Shown here: positions 24,759-37,840 of the stretch, in pieces
How the letters are laid out: the number at the start of each line of letters is the position of its first letter
How positions within the stretch are numbered: the stretch's first letter is position 1
Assembly: GCA_008921705.1 (NCBI GenBank)
Contig: VFFE01007836.1
Coordinates: 2,562,360 to 2,626,359, forward strand
Length of the DNA: 64,000 nucleotides
From: Burhinus oedicnemus
Lineage: Eukaryota > Chordata > Aves > Charadriiformes > Burhinidae
Direction of reading: 5' to 3'
Translations under genes and position numbers: made by a program
The notes under the pieces: generated by a model
The model's database searches: none
What the model was told of the DNA's origin: nothing
The model's input: only the letters and a program-made list of their open reading frames with translations

Positions 24759-27700
24759 ACATCATTATGTTTTTCTCCAAGGCTTAACAAAATGAGAGCA
24801 TATTCTTAGTTGAGGCTTTTAGATCCTGCCACGCTATATAGTAATAATATAATTAATATTGCTCTGACAAAACCATTAATTTAATTGCTCTTTCTGATTC
24901 TTGAAAGCACTGCTGGCTCCTGAGCATTCCATGCTCCAATCAGGCAGATGAAAACAGAAAAGAAAGTTCAAAATAAATCCCTGCTAAAACTGCAAGTTTT
25001 TCTGCTTCCCTTTCCCCAATGCTTGATATGTTTCCATATGTTTCTGGGTGAAAAAGTCTCACATGTGCAGATAAAGCCTTGGTTTTCTTTGAGCTATTCA
25101 AGAATATTTCTTGATGTTATATTAAAATTTGTCAATGATGTTGGAGGATAGTGGCAGTGTGCAATCGATGCAGCTGCCAAAGTTATATATGAGTAATTAG
25201 TGACAGTAATAACCTGGGAGACAGTAAAAGTATTTTGTTGGACCTTTTTCAAAAGCTAATGAAAGATGAACATCCCTGAGACATCATAAAAAAGTTCCAG
25301 AAAGACAGGTAGGTCCACCCCAGGTTGTCTGTATCAAAAATTACTAAATGACTGAAAGACATAGGCATGATCTCATAACCAAAGTGATTGGCCTTAGTTG
25401 GGTTAATCTTATTTTTGTGAGTCTAATCTCTGTGTGGACTTGGAGCTGGGAAACCCCATGTAGCAAATTTGCCTGCAGTATTTGTTGAAACCCAGCCAAA
25501 GAAAGCCAAGTATATTTGGCTTAAACCTGTACTGCTCCTTCACAGTAAAGTGACAGGTTCATCTGTACTTAAATTCTGGCACTGTTAGAACTGGAAACTT
25601 AATATATGAGTTTTCCTTAGCTCACCCCCCAGAGGCAAAGATACATCATGACTCTTCAGCGAACATTTTGTTGTATTAGAAAACCTTGAAATACCCAGAC
25701 ACAACATGGAAAAAGCAGACTAGGGAGAGTTCTTTGGCTCTACGTTTTCTTGCTTTTGTTGGTATGAGTCAGAACCGTTAATTGACTGTAGTTTTCTTTT
25801 TGAGATGTTTTACAGTCCTGCAATGTTGTTTTTCATCGTGGAGTCAGTGTACTGGAGTGCCAGCCAAGAATAACAATTAGCTACTTAGCCTGTCCAGTTC
25901 TTACTCGAACTGGAGTGTTAGATCAGTCTTTCAAACAATGGTGACAACATCTCTATTAAAGTCGGGGCCTGGTTCAGTAAAAAGGGTCACAGGCATCTGC
26001 ATTAAGTCATATTGCTAAGTCCTTCCCTTTTTATTACACCTCTCGTATCATCCCACTGTCAACACGGAGCAAACCTGCAAATTTCAGGTGCGTTCTTGGG
26101 AAAGCTGCCCACTTTCACTCACCACAGCGATAGCATGTGAGGATGAATCTGTTTGTTTGATTTTTTTTTTTTAAAAAGCTCAAATGAAAATTCATGACTA
26201 GGGTTTTATGAAAGTATCAGGCATTCCTTTAAAATTAACTCAGGGAAAAAACCTACAGCTTCAGAGTTCTCAAAATGCTCACAAATTGGATATTGTTCTT
26301 CTCGGGTTATCAGAGAGAAATCTATTCTTTTACTCTGGCAAAGGAATTTAACATTGATAATTCTTGTTAATTGCTATCATCTTTCATTAGGATTTTTCTG
26401 TCAGCATGTGTTGTGCAGTAACTGCATACACCAACCATGTTTCTAGTTTGAAACAGAAAAATGCTAATTCTTTTCAAAGGATTTCATTTTTTACTTAGCA
26501 GTTTGGGAGGAGAGAGAGGGATAAAAAGTGACCAGGTAGGAAAATGAAAAGATTAGATCTGCAGTCTCCTAAATGACAATACCAGGGACGTATGTTTGCA
26601 CAATGCAGAGTCGAAGGCCTTCCTTTTATGTTATTCTACAGAATCAGATAAGGAAACGTATTGTGCAATAGTTGAGATTCAACTTTCTCAGCTGCAGACT
26701 GAGTCTAGTTAATTCAGCTTTAAAAAAAAAATAAATCTATGCAAGGCTAAAAGCAAAATGATCACTTGGTTTATCAGGTCTTGTCCTGCCTGACAAGTAA
26801 AAGTTCGTAAATTTTGCAGAGTGAAAACAGAGTTAAACATAGTTGTATATCACTTTCTTCTAGCTGAAGACAACCTACTCTACTCCCCCTGAGCAGGAAG
26901 CCCTGTGTCACTGAGTAACTCTTTTGATGTATTTCAGGAGCATCTGGTTGCCAGTTACTGGCTGAAGTTAATGATCAGTTACATTTTCACCTGTTCCTCT
27001 TCCACATCCCTGAAGTTTCTAGTTTGTCCAATTACGAGGCTTTGCCCTGTCCCCCATAGGCAGAGGATAAAGAAGCAGTCCTTCCACTGGGGAATTAACA
27101 CTTAAGTCACCAGTTTTTCAGGCTGCATCTTGGCTGGATGTAGGTTATTAAAAAGGAACGTTTCCTTCCTCCTTTGTTCTGATTATAGAAATCTCATGTT
27201 TGATCACCAAGCATCCTAGTGGGAAAATCTTGCGGTTTCACGTAAGAGGGCAGGGAACGCAAAATGGGGGGTGATAAAGAAATAAAAATACTGTAGAGGA
27301 AGGGACTAATCAACCAGTAAACATAATTGTCCTTGAAACCTGTAATACAGTATATATGTTCCCAAAATTTCCTCCCATGTATTTTTTTTAAGATCCCTTC
27401 ATGTGGTTTTGAAGGAAAAGGCAATTTCTTCTAATATGAAACTGTGATTTGTGGAAGGAAACAATAACATGTATGGGTAAGAAATAATATGAAGTTCAAC
27501 ATGCCATTATACTGCCAGCCTATTTACGGACTGAACTGAGAACTTCTGGCACAGGATTCTTTCACTTAAATTGAGCATATCATGATAAAATTTCATATCC
27601 TAACCCATGTTTTCACATGTGATGTAAGAAGTATTGATGTCAGCAGGCACTAAGCACTATTTGTGCTAGAGGTATACAAAAACTTGTAAGTGCCTGGTAC

Positions 27701-28399
27701 CTTCTGGAAACTACCCTTACCCCCATCGGTGGTCTCTTCTAGGAATATGCCCCCACTAGAAACTGTGGGTTATATGTTACTCATGTTTCTGGAACAATCT
27801 CATATCTGTGAGCTGGAGCTTTAGAGCATAATTCAATGCTATTTGTTTTGTACAGTGACAGAACCTGTAAACAGCTCTCTGCTTCTAACAAATGAGTTAA
27901 ACTCTTAATGAGTATTGCAGTAATGAATCCATAGAGAAGGACGTATCTTATTTATATTGTTACCAAATTAAGAGCATCATCAGAAAAGCAGTTAAGTAAG
28001 ATGTGTAAAAACTACAATTATTATCATCAATCACTTCCATATGATGGCAAATATATAGAGCATAGAGAAACCCTCGTATGCCCTAGAGACAAGCCTTACA
28101 AAGACAGGTGCTGATAATGAAAGGTATGCCAAGATTATTTTGCAGGGAAAACAAGATAGGAATTTCTGTGAGAAAATAAGTTTTATGGGGGGATTAGAAG
28201 GTGATAAAAGGTGGGTGTGGGGAGAACATGAATTGGTTCATTGTAGCCTCCAGAAGGGGTGTTAGAGAATGTAATAAAGAATGCAGCAACAAACAGGAAT
28301 GAATGAAGAAAAAAAAAATCTAGAAATGAAACTGAAGAGACAGCTTTATTGTGTGATTTATAATGAAGTTTTGTGGGACTTCAAACAGGAAATGATCTT
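24759..28399. other. Non-coding DNA, no gene recognised
   Basis: AT-rich with ordinary homopolymers, for example 12 T at 26161-26172. Open frames are under 80 codons and without family resemblance. A faint MIR-like word ('ggcactaagcactatttgtgct') lies near 27646. Confidence 0.55.
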
Positions 28400-28680
28400 G
28401 AATTTGATGTTGTTAAAAAAAATAAAAAGGAAATAGATAAAATGCTTCAAGGAATGATTTGATATGATTGAAGCAGAATAGCTGGAGATAATTTTATCAA
28501 TGGTGTTTTATACAGACACTCCCAGGAATGGGGAGATGGGAGAACAGAGAAGGCTGGTGGAGAAGGTTTTATTAAGTTATAACAGTCAAGATGAGAGCAC
28601 ACAGGATGAGAGAACCAAATTTTTAGCAGCTGGCATTCTGTCATGAGAATGAGGGTAGCTGATGCTGGACAAGACAAAAT
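28400..28680 (+). repeat. Probable ancient interspersed repeat, unclassified (LINE-like)
   Basis: The purine-rich run 'ggaatgatttgatatgattgaagcagaatagctggagataattttatcaa', then 'gggagaacagagaaggctggtggagaagg', then 'agtcaagatgagagcac' follows a recurrent amniote repeat pattern. That pattern has an 'atgatgtgatcaaag...ggatgatctta' segment, then 'gagaccagtgagaagg...cagtagtccaggtgagagatgatgagg'. Both the family and the boundaries are uncertain. Confidence 0.35.
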
Positions 28681-28928
28681 GCCAAAATTATTCCAGCTAA
28701 ATTTATTGCATTTTCCACAAGAGCTAAGCTTTTTCTTTATTCACTGTCTCATCTGAGGAAGAGGGTTCATTAAATACGTTCACCGATATCTACACAGGTA
28801 ATGAAAATGGTGTGTTTCTTAGAAAGGCTTTATAGGAATATACATAGCATCAGATCATTCCTTCCCTTGAGAAGGAAGGATTTAGTGAATAACACAGAGG
28901 CAGATCTTGTATAGCAGGCTTAATCTTC

Positions 28929-29003
28929 CAGGTTTTCTTTCTTTCTGTCTTTGGCTGTTGGGTTTTTTGGTTTGGTTTGGTTCCGCCCCGTCGCCCCCCC
29001 CCA
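28929..29003. repeat. Compound simple repeat: CTTT-like, TTTGG and poly(C)
   Basis: 'ggttttctttctttctgtcttt' is followed by T6GG(TTTGG)2TT and then a C-rich end with a run of eight or nine C around 28994-29002. On the - strand this reads as a poly(G) start and an AACC/AAACC tract. It could be a decayed retroposon tail, but no element body was recognised. Confidence 0.6.
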
Positions 29004-31149
29004 GGAATAGGAAAGAAAAGAAATATGTAGTCACTTGAGTCAGAAACATCAAGTTTTGAGCCAAGTTCTTTCCGACCTTTGTATTCATTTGAGCTACTTA
29101 TGCTCACAAGGAGGCTGGATATAATGGTCATGGATTCAGCAACGAGAGAACTTCATACCACATTATTTTATAATGCATATTTTCTTTCATAATCACAGTG
29201 AAATATAGGAAATAAAAAGGTTGAGCTAGGTCTTATGAGTCATAACCACAGTGCAGAGCAGCCTACACATGTGCAGGGCTTATAGTTTTAAAAGTTATGA
29301 CTTCACCTCTAATTTTTAGGTCGTATAGATGATTTTCCCTTTTCTTTGTTGAAAATGTGCACTTGTGTAATGCAGAGGCATATCTCTGGTGATTGTGAAA
29401 AGTGCCAGAATGACAGTTCTACAGGGAAAAAGTAGGTCAGTTCTGCACAGCAAGAAGAACAACTTGGGAAGCAGCGTAACAACTTCCCCTGCCCTGCCAG
29501 TATGTTCCAGTTAAATGTGGACCTAGTCTAATGGCTCCAAGGACAGTCTGTAGAGGTCAGAAGGAAATTTGTAGGGCCGTTCCTGGCCTCCCTGCTGGGG
29601 TTGTAAGAGTGGTGGCACCAGGCGGTTGCTGCGGTGGACCTCGTACTGCAGGCGCCTGTGCTGCAGACTGCAAACATTACTAGCTTGCTGCGCTTTCGGC
29701 AGAAGCCACGAAGCATCCTACTTTTCTGAGATATTAAACATTTCTGAAAAGGAAATGAGAGCAGGAAGAAAACTGCAAGGACATGCAAGAAACCAAAACA
29801 TTTTTGCTACATTTTTTTTTTTCAGTAACTTTTTTTTATTAATGCCAAACATGGTGACATTATGTTCACATCAAGCATGTGTTGTAAAATTGCACTTGTC
29901 AAGCATTTCGTTTGGCAGAAATGCAGAGGAGGAGATGCTGAGCCAAGAAATGATTCTCCTTTTCTCCCTCATAAAATGGAGAGCTCGAGAACAAGTGGGA
30001 GTCTGTTCATTCTGTTATATTAACGTGTGAGAGACTGTCAGTTTTTCCAGTACATACCTTCATTTTCAGATGGTTTTAAGTGAGCAGTGGACATTTGATA
30101 GGGGCCGAAATCAGGCATTAAGAAGAGACACTGAAGATACAATACAGCTTCTAATAGCACATTGCTTTATGGAGCAAATCAATGTCTTTCTGATATCTTG
30201 ACCAGCGTCAGACTGAAAGTTTTGGGGAGCAAGGACAGTCTTTTCATTCTGTTGGAGCACACAACCCATCCTAATCCATGGCCAAAACCAAAAAACCACT
30301 ACAGCAAGGTAACAGTAAGCTGAGAAGCTGTATAACAAATCGCTTGTCATGCCATGTAATATTTACATGTATCAGAGATGTCTCCTTTCCTCTACTGCTA
30401 TTTGCATACACACGAGCAAAATTATATGCCTCTATGTGACTGGGAAGGCTGTTTCATCCAGTGGTAGTTTTTCCATAAAATAAGGCACAGAACATGAGCA
30501 CGTGTTAACCTATGGCTGGAGAGGACAAGGAGAGCAGCGCTCAAATCGCCTCACATTCCTGCAGTAGAAGACATTGTACCTGCCTCCAGAGGACCCCCTA
30601 CAGGCCTCGCTGTGGCCCGCCGGACATCTCCAGGCTCTTACAGCCATACAGGAGTTGACACAATCCTGAGGAACATCCTGACTGGACAAATTAGCAAATC
30701 CTGACAATGGAAACACCCTGAGAAGCTCAAATAAATGTAGTTATATTGGTGTTATGCCTGATAATACCAGCAAGCTACAACTCTGAGATAGCTGTGCCCT
30801 TTGTGGACAAGTGTGGGGTGAAATTTTCGTTGCAATTAGCTAGAACAAGATTTTTCAGAGTTGCATTTCACTCATGATGAGTATCTGTGATATATATTAC
30901 AGTATTATTTTCCTTTAGGGACCAGCCGTCCTCTCTACTGGTTTGTCTTACAGGCTTAACAATGCTTAAGTTTAGCCCCCTGAGTATTCCATTTAAACAC
31001 ATTCATAGTTTTCCAAATATTTTGCAGGGCAGATTATAGCACCTGAGTAATAAAATCACAGTAACACTTTCTAGTGGGGTGAGAAGAATTTAAAACATAT
31101 TTATCTTGAAAGAGTGTGAGGAAAGCACACATTACTGTTCAAAAGTAAT
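29004..31149. other. Non-coding DNA with two GC-richer patches
   Basis: Patches at about 29480-29700 and 30530-30720 are richer in G+C and contain CpG ('gcggtggacctcgtactgcaggcgcc', 'ctcgctgtggcccgccgg'). The first overlaps the longest open frame of the window (29626-30030 +, 134 codons), but part of that frame is a Phe run made by poly-T, so coding is not supported. The second has a Cys-rich - strand frame of 68 codons without a known domain. Confidence 0.45.
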
Positions 31150-31560
31150 AATTAAACTGCCTCGGTTCTATCTGGAAGCACAGACTCATTATAAATAAAG
31201 ATAAACAAGTGCAATATAAAAACTCCAAACATTTATTCTTTTTTAATGGACTTTTAAGCCAGTTTCTCTAGTTGTTGATGAATGTAATAAAATTAAATTA
31301 AATTAAAAGAAATGTCAAGAAGAAAACAAATTTAAAATTAACAAAGCCCACCATAAATTTGCAATTACTTGTCCATTAAAGGTCTTGAGGAAAGTTAATT
31401 TCAGCAAGGATAGAATTGACACTATTGGAGCTTTAGCAGGAACAATTATTATCATTGCAAATTACTTAAACTATTAAACTGAGAATAATTCAGAAATATC
31501 ATTAGCAGTCAAATTACTTAAAAAACCTTGTTTTCTTTCTCCTTTGTTTAATTTAAACTT
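31150..31560. promoter_or_regulatory. Putative conserved non-coding element
   Basis: A long run of AT-rich but non-simple sequence contains many homeodomain-type and POU-type words: 'gcaattacttgtccattaaagg' near 31361-31382, 'gcaaattacttaaactattaaactgag', and 'cattagcagtcaaattacttaa'. There is no open frame and no repeat pattern apart from one short AAATT run. This texture is common in enhancer-bearing gene deserts. Conservation is not tested. Confidence 0.25.
31289..31308. repeat. Short (AAATT)n pentamer run
   Basis: About four units of the AAATT pentamer in a row inside a generally AT-rich block. Confidence 0.8.
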
Positions 31561-32109
31561 AATGTCTGCTTATTCTCACACAAGCAGAAAATGCTGATAA
31601 ATAATTCCAGAGCATGCCTAAACATCTCCCTTCACAGCTAGCTTCTAATTTGATCTCAGGAGACCCTTCTTGGTAGCTGAATAAAATATTTTCATTTATT
31701 CTAGGAGAGCCTACATCACCATACGTTTCTAATCTCATGTTGCTGGGTAATGCCGCTAGATGAGGTCCTCAGCAAATCATTAAACTTGTTCAATAACAAC
31801 GTTACAAAACACAAGAGATTTGCCCTTAGTGAAACAAAGAAGTTTTTCAAACATGGGGAAAAAAGAACTTTAATAAGATAGCTTGAGTTTCTAGGGCAGT
31901 TTCAGAGATTATTTAACATTTTAAACTTCCTGGTGTGCAGAGTACAAGAACAAGGAGACTCCAGTGTAGTGTCAGAGTGGTTTGAAAACGTCATACTTTC
32001 ATGTTACACAAAACACAAGTGATATTGCTTTTCTGATAGCATCAAATGTTTTGTCTTGGTCAGCTCACTGTGCCCATTACATGCTCCCTGCATTTGAACA
32101 AAATACGGT

Positions 32110-32390
32110 CTTTTGAAATTTAAGGATTTAACCTCCTAATCTTATCTTTCTAACAATTAACTATATTTCCTGATGATATGATAATGTAAATGACTTTGCT
32201 ATGGAATTCATGAATCATCAAGATATGATTTGAAGAGAGGAAATTAAACACTTGATTCAATTAATCTTTCTTATTAGGCTAGAAATTCATGATTTGCACT
32301 CTTAATAAATAGGATGTGAGATTGCATATGCATTAATCACATGAGATTAATACCTATTATTATTCTTTATATTAAATAACACTGGATTCA
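32110..32390. promoter_or_regulatory. Putative conserved non-coding element
   Basis: Dense ATTA-type words ('acttgattcaattaatctttcttattagg', 'tgcatatgcattaatcacatgagattaatacc') flank octamer-like 'atatgcattaat' near 32326-32337. There is no coding potential and no repeat signature. Called only from motif texture. Confidence 0.25.
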
Positions 32391-32399
32391 CGTGACCCA

Positions 32400-35344
32400 G
32401 ACACCAGGTCCCTGATCAGGAAGGGATGGGGCGTACTGTGGAAGTGGTACACTCTCCCAGCGGAGAAAAGACTCTCATTGCTTGACAGATCATCCATCTT
32501 CTTTCTTGGCTTTATTGTATTTCTTCCATATTGATGGAATGGCTTTCTCTCTGGGAAAACTTTGTTGGGTCAGGTGCTGAAAATCAAACCTAAGTTCCTT
32601 CATGTAACAGTAGGGAATAAAAGTGCAGTGGAGCAAAGAAGTACAGCTAAGAGGCTGGATTAATCAAGGTCTGTTAAGCATCTAATCACCTGAGATCATA
32701 AAGATTTTTAGGTTAAACATGTTTTTTTTATTATTATTGTTTTCACTACATTTGTAGAGATTACTTCATTTAAGGTTTTTGTTATTGGTTGAAGACAGAT
32801 GACATTCAGTCCATTTATTCTATTTTTTCCTTAAGAAGGCAATTCAGTATTATTTTACTTACACACAGAAATATACATTGTGTGGTATTTATCCATCTAT
32901 TCATGAATCCACCCGCCCACCTGTCCATCCATTCCTCTCACCACTTATTCATACACCACATAAAAATATAAATTATTTGGTCAATTGTTTTCCATGTCTG
33001 AATGACAAAATCAGTAGTACGGAACTATTGCTGTGTATGTAGCTAGACGATATGTACATATGTAAACGTACACATTTAAAAACACATTGAGAGAATTGCA
33101 AGGGAGTAGGTAGATAACTATATCTAGACATTTATTGGTCTCCAGCTTTAGAAAACAGCTGGCATACCCTGATAGTGCTAAGTGAGGCACTGTTATCACA
33201 GATGCTACCGCTGTGGGTCACAGCTCATAGCACCTACGTTGTCCGGTTGTCAGGGTAAGGCTGTCGAAACCCCCTGGGAAAGTATCCTCCTTCCCTGGTA
33301 GCCATGAAAGAGCTCAGGTCCTCACTTGCTTACCTTGTTAAAGCTGCACAGGGCTAACTTTGAGTAAGGTTAACAAAGGACATTTTTATCAGTTAAAACC
33401 TTCAATATAGCTAATTTTACCTTCATTAGGATAAAGCATATCTCTAAGTGAACTATCTAAAGCTTATGAGCCTTCAGAATCGCCCTTGAAGTAAAAGTCA
33501 GTTGGAAAAGACAGATTTTCTCTATGATTTTTGCCAAGATATTTTAAGAAACTGCTTTGAGTAAAACAAATTCAGTCTAGCTCTACCTGGGAGTTTCTTA
33601 TGAAAAGGAACTGCCAAGACAATCCTGTATTATTCTTTGCTTTTGGTTGAGATATATTATTAGTACAAATACTACTTTTGGAATGCTAAGTATTTTAAAG
33701 TGTTTTAAAAAACAGGCAATTGAATTTTAAAAAAATCATCAAACTATTAACAATCTTCTTAAAGTGATTTTTGCCAAAGGTAAGAGTTTTACTACACTTT
33801 GAATCTTGAGAAAAGGAAAGAAAACCATATTAATAGAGGGAAATAGAGAAATGACAAACAGTTGCTTCCTGTTCTTCCAAAAGATTTTATGCAGTGCGTT
33901 GGTGTATTCCATAAGCGTGAGCATGTCCAGGAAGAGACACTTCAGTGAAGAGCAGAATATCTTCTGTGGTGGTGGACTCTTTTCTTCTATTTTGCATAAC
34001 TCCATTTTTCTTGACAATTCAATCTCAGCTCATTTCTGATTTCTTAGCAATATCTCTGGGTAGGGAGAAATTGGCATTTTAGTACACCCATATAATCTCC
34101 TTTTCACCGTGACTTTGTTTTCATTTTTTCTCCTTTTCCAAATGATAGCGAAATTGCCATGTATAATGGAACACAAGTTACCTTTCAATGACATGTTGGG
34201 AAGACATACAGAATCTCCACAGTTTTGTCAGAACAGTTAATTTATTAAAAAAATGCCTGATACAGATGTCTGCACAAGATATTGATTCTTGAAATAGAAA
34301 TTTCCTTTGAAGTATCTGCCTGTGTCTGAACTTTTTATGCCTTTACTTCTACCCACAGTCTCTGCCAGAAGACTATATTCCTTAGGTGCCTTTTTGCTTT
34401 GTCTTATTAGGAAGGAACGTAGCTGATGCTGGTGTACACGAGCAGTGACTGGGCAAGGAAGCAGAGCTTTCTGCTTGTTTCTGTAGTTTCTGAGTTGGTA
34501 GTAGCATTTCTATGTGACTTAATGATGAAGGCTATTACGTATAAAAACGCCGGTCACAGAATATGATACCATTTTGTAGCTACTACACAGTCATTATAAA
34601 AAGGTAGAATCTCCCTGCTCCTACAAGTAGATTACAGTTACAGTGGAGAGCAAGCAATGACCTTTATATTACTCCCACTTTTGTCCTTTCTGTGCAATAT
34701 TTTGTATATGCTTTCTTCTGGGGAAATTTTCAGGACTCATTGTAATTTGTCCATTAAAGGAAAGAATTTTGAATATAATTGGGAGAAGGGATATGAAATG
34801 ATGGACTAATAGTACACATGATATCACTATATTTAGAATCTCTTGCTAATGATTGTATTTCTTGCGTTTTGTTTGGTATGGTATGTCAAAAGGTCTGCGT
34901 GAATGTTATTTCAGAGAATGTTTATTGAGCAACTAAGATGCCTCTGTCTTTGCAAACTAATTAGCTTTGTTCTTTCTGGTTTGTTTTTTATGTAAGGTGT
35001 AATAACCTGAAACTGTTTTACAGCAGTTCTGTCCTTTACAGAGCTATTACTTTGCACTACTTAAAATAAAACTGGTTAGTTAAGCTTTAGTTCATATGCA
35101 CATCTCTTTCACTTTCTATTTTAATTTAAAGTGAATTCTGCAAGGTAAAAGTGATGCGGGCATCATAGACGGAGATTCCCTGTAGTCTAAACTGGCAGTT
35201 TTGCTGAGCTCTAGGTACAAGTCACCTTGGAGCAATTTGGAGGGGGGTTTTGTTTTTATGTTGCCTGTAACGCTGCCTGCCAAAGAGTAATATGAGACAA
35301 GAGGGTGGGCACTTGGCAACTTTTATCTTGGAGGTGACAATGCA
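32400..35344. other. Non-coding DNA, no gene recognised
   Basis: AT-rich. Open frames are at most 92 codons, and two of them overlap on opposite strands near 33740-34040. The region around 33170-33300 is slightly GC-richer with a few CpGs. No RNA gene or named repeat was seen apart from the simple repeat listed separately. Confidence 0.55.
32890..32936. repeat. Degenerate (ATCC/CCAT)n tetranucleotide stretch
   Basis: 'tatccatctattcatgaatccacccgcccacctgtccatccattcc' is a decayed tetranucleotide array built on CCAT/CCAC units. Confidence 0.6.
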
Positions 35345-35530
35345 GAAGCTGCTAATTAGTGAATGTTGTTTGTATCAACTTGATGTAGAATTCCAGTCTT
35401 GCATGTGAAAAGTGCACCAATTTTCTTTGTGCCAAATTGGCCTCCATGTGAGGATTGGGTGGATCCAATTAATGTCAAACAGCCCTGTGTACTGTGTTTG
35501 TATAAACTAGAGTGTGATATGCTTGCATGT
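35345..35530. promoter_or_regulatory. Putative conserved non-coding element
   Basis: Contains 'gctgctaattagtgaatg' (a TAATTA core), 'gtgccaaattggcctcc' (a small inverted repeat with CCAA/TTGG) and 'ggatccaattaatgtcaaacagcc'. No open frame spans it. The mixture of homeodomain-like and CCAAT-like words in non-repetitive DNA is enhancer-like. Inference only. Confidence 0.25.
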
Positions 35531-37644
35531 GGCACCCTTTCCAGATGATGTGCTCAACTATGAGTAGGGATGAGATAATGAACACAGAGCATATTTCTTT
35601 CATCTGAACTAGACAGAAGATTGAATTTGTTCTGAATTAGATCACAAACTACTACAGCCACCTTTTTACTTTCTTCTTTACGTGCCACAAGGTCTCAGCC
35701 AGCAGATTTCTTAATATACCTCGCTTAAAAATGAGATGCAGTTGCCTCATTTATGGAAATTAGAATTATTATTGAAAGTGTGACAGATAACTTGTTACTC
35801 AAAGGCTCTGACAAGCACGCGCTTTCTTGATGTTTGCCAGAAAGAAAGTACAGCGCCAACTGCTCTATCGCTTATTTGTCACAGTCCTAATAGAAGAAAA
35901 GGGATTTTGTCTTGTTTTGTTTTGCATTGGAGAAAAAGAGCTGGGCAAGAAGAATGTGATGCTGAGATCATCATTCAGTGTGAACCAAGACGAATAGTAC
36001 CAGTGGGATGTATGGGCCCAAATTGTAAAGAAAATATGACAGAACAAGCACAGGGAATTTGAGACGGAAGCTGGACAGCAATATAGATTAATGTGAACAA
36101 ATCCAATCACCCACAGAGGCTGAGGTGAAGCTTTAGATGGTTATGAATTGTTTAAAGGATGCCATGTATGCTGAGAGATTTAAAATTAAAAAGAGAAAGT
36201 GGCACATCAGGTCGAGAGGATCCTTTGATTAGGAATTAGGCTGTGGGCTCCACAGTTAAGGAGTACAGAGAAACAAGTGGGAAATTCCTGCTGCATGGGA
36301 TCATACCATACACAGCTCTACATCCCAGATTTGAGCAAACATCATGATGTCCTCTTTGCCTGGTATTCTGTTCTGTATGATCGGATTGGGATACTCTCCT
36401 GAGAAATCTCCCTTTTAATATTGATTGCCTTTTACATTGGCTCACAACTGATGAACTAATCTTTTTAACTCCAGTATCTTTCACATGATGTTTATTATGA
36501 GTAGTATTTTATGGGAGCCTTGTGCCATATGCATTGTATTTGGCCTCTCAGTGAACCATGACTCATATTTCATGGATAAAAAACTTACCTTTGGTTTCAG
36601 TTAGACCTGGGTCAGGCTTCATGCCTGCATTTGTAGGACCAGCTACAGAACAAGGACTAAATGAAATTGGCAATCCTAACAGCTGTCTCATTCCCTGTTC
36701 AGAAAGCAATACTCTGCTAATGCATCATGGAATTGCTATACATTGCAGCTGGGCTTCCAAGTAATGCAGGACTTGTCAGCTCAAACGCAGTCTCTCAGGA
36801 GACATCAGGGCATGCTGTAGTATGAAGATTTGGAGAAGGATTCACAGGAAGACAGTGAAAGTTGGAAGTCCACTGATTTTGAAAGCTGAGCTGTTACAGT
36901 AAAATGGAAGATACTCAGTACCTGGTCTGAGGCCCAGGGTCAAGGCTGTTTGCAATAGAGCCTATTTAAGTGAGAAATGCCTGATGAGTGTCTGAGTGCC
37001 AGAATCAGAAAAATTTCACTTCGTCAATGTCATTCATGTGGGCTAGTAAGACCCAACGAGAAAGCAAAGCTATTTCTGAACTGTGGCTGCTTTCTCAAAG
37101 TTATAATAAGCTGCACAACAGTGACTTGTTAATGTAGGTTGGGACAGGCTGGTATTGAGTCACGTGCCTTTGGACCATACTTCATTGTGCAGCGGTGTGT
37201 GCATGTGCCTTACATCTACAGGATGTGATGGAGCAGGAAAGTGATGGGGTTAATGCAAGCAAAATTTCTCTTGCAGATGAATATATTTCAAATAAACCAA
37301 AAATTAAATGAGATATATGATATTTATAACCTCACGTTACTTGTATTTTGTTTTTAACATTTATACATATATTCTAAGTGCTAAAAGCTCTATTCGAATT
37401 CATAGGGAAAAAAAAAATTAGCTAGATAGACCAAGTCTGTTTCTGTTGATCATGATTTATCTATCTTCCAGTAAGCCCTTTGGGAGAGCTGGGGATAATC
37501 CATTACCTCTACACTTTTTGAACATCTGAAGTCCTGAAGTGACTGAATTTTGAAAAATGAACAAGGGGAAACGTGTGACTTACATCCTGTATGAACCTGA
37601 AAACCATTATACATGCCAGTATATAAAATGAAGGTACTTACCTC
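35531..37644. other. Non-coding DNA, no gene recognised
   Basis: No exon or RNA gene was identified. Purine-rich stretches occur at 36160-36215 and 36820-36870. Open frames are at most 82 codons. Confidence 0.55.
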
Positions 37645-37840
37645 CAATGCTATGTTCATTTTTGGTTACCCTATCTTAAAAATGGATATTGCAAGAAAAG
37701 TACCAGTGAAGGACAACTAAAAGAAAAGATTTCTTATAGGAAGAGATTATAACAATGATACGTCTTAGTTGAGAAAGGAGATAGATGAGAAGAGACATCA
37801 TGGAGAGATATAAAATAATGAAGTATAATAAAATTGTGCT
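37645..37840 (+). repeat. Degraded CR1/L3-like LINE fragment (C-terminal reverse transcriptase region)
   Basis: The sequence follows the 3' part of the CR1-type LINE reading frame. 'gttcatttttggttaccctatcttaaaaatggatatt' parallels the segment coding for a QFWSPxLKKDI-type motif. About 120 bases on, 'cttagttgagaaaggagatagatgagaagagacatcatggagagatataaaataatgaag' parallels the LEKRRLRGDMIEVYKIM-type motif. Stop codons and indels interrupt the frame, so it is dead. The fragment is truncated at both ends and is ancient. It supports an amniote, probably sauropsid, origin. Confidence 0.7.

Noticed and set aside
29626..30030. Longest open frame (134 codons, + strand)
   Set aside because: Part of it is a Phe/Leu run made by poly-T, no domain is visible, and an overlapping - strand frame exists. 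A frame of this length is expected by chance in 64 kb.
31372..34760. Shared word TTGTCCATTAAAGG at about 31369 and 34747
   Set aside because: A single 14-base match in AT-rich DNA with unrelated flanks. Probably coincidence.
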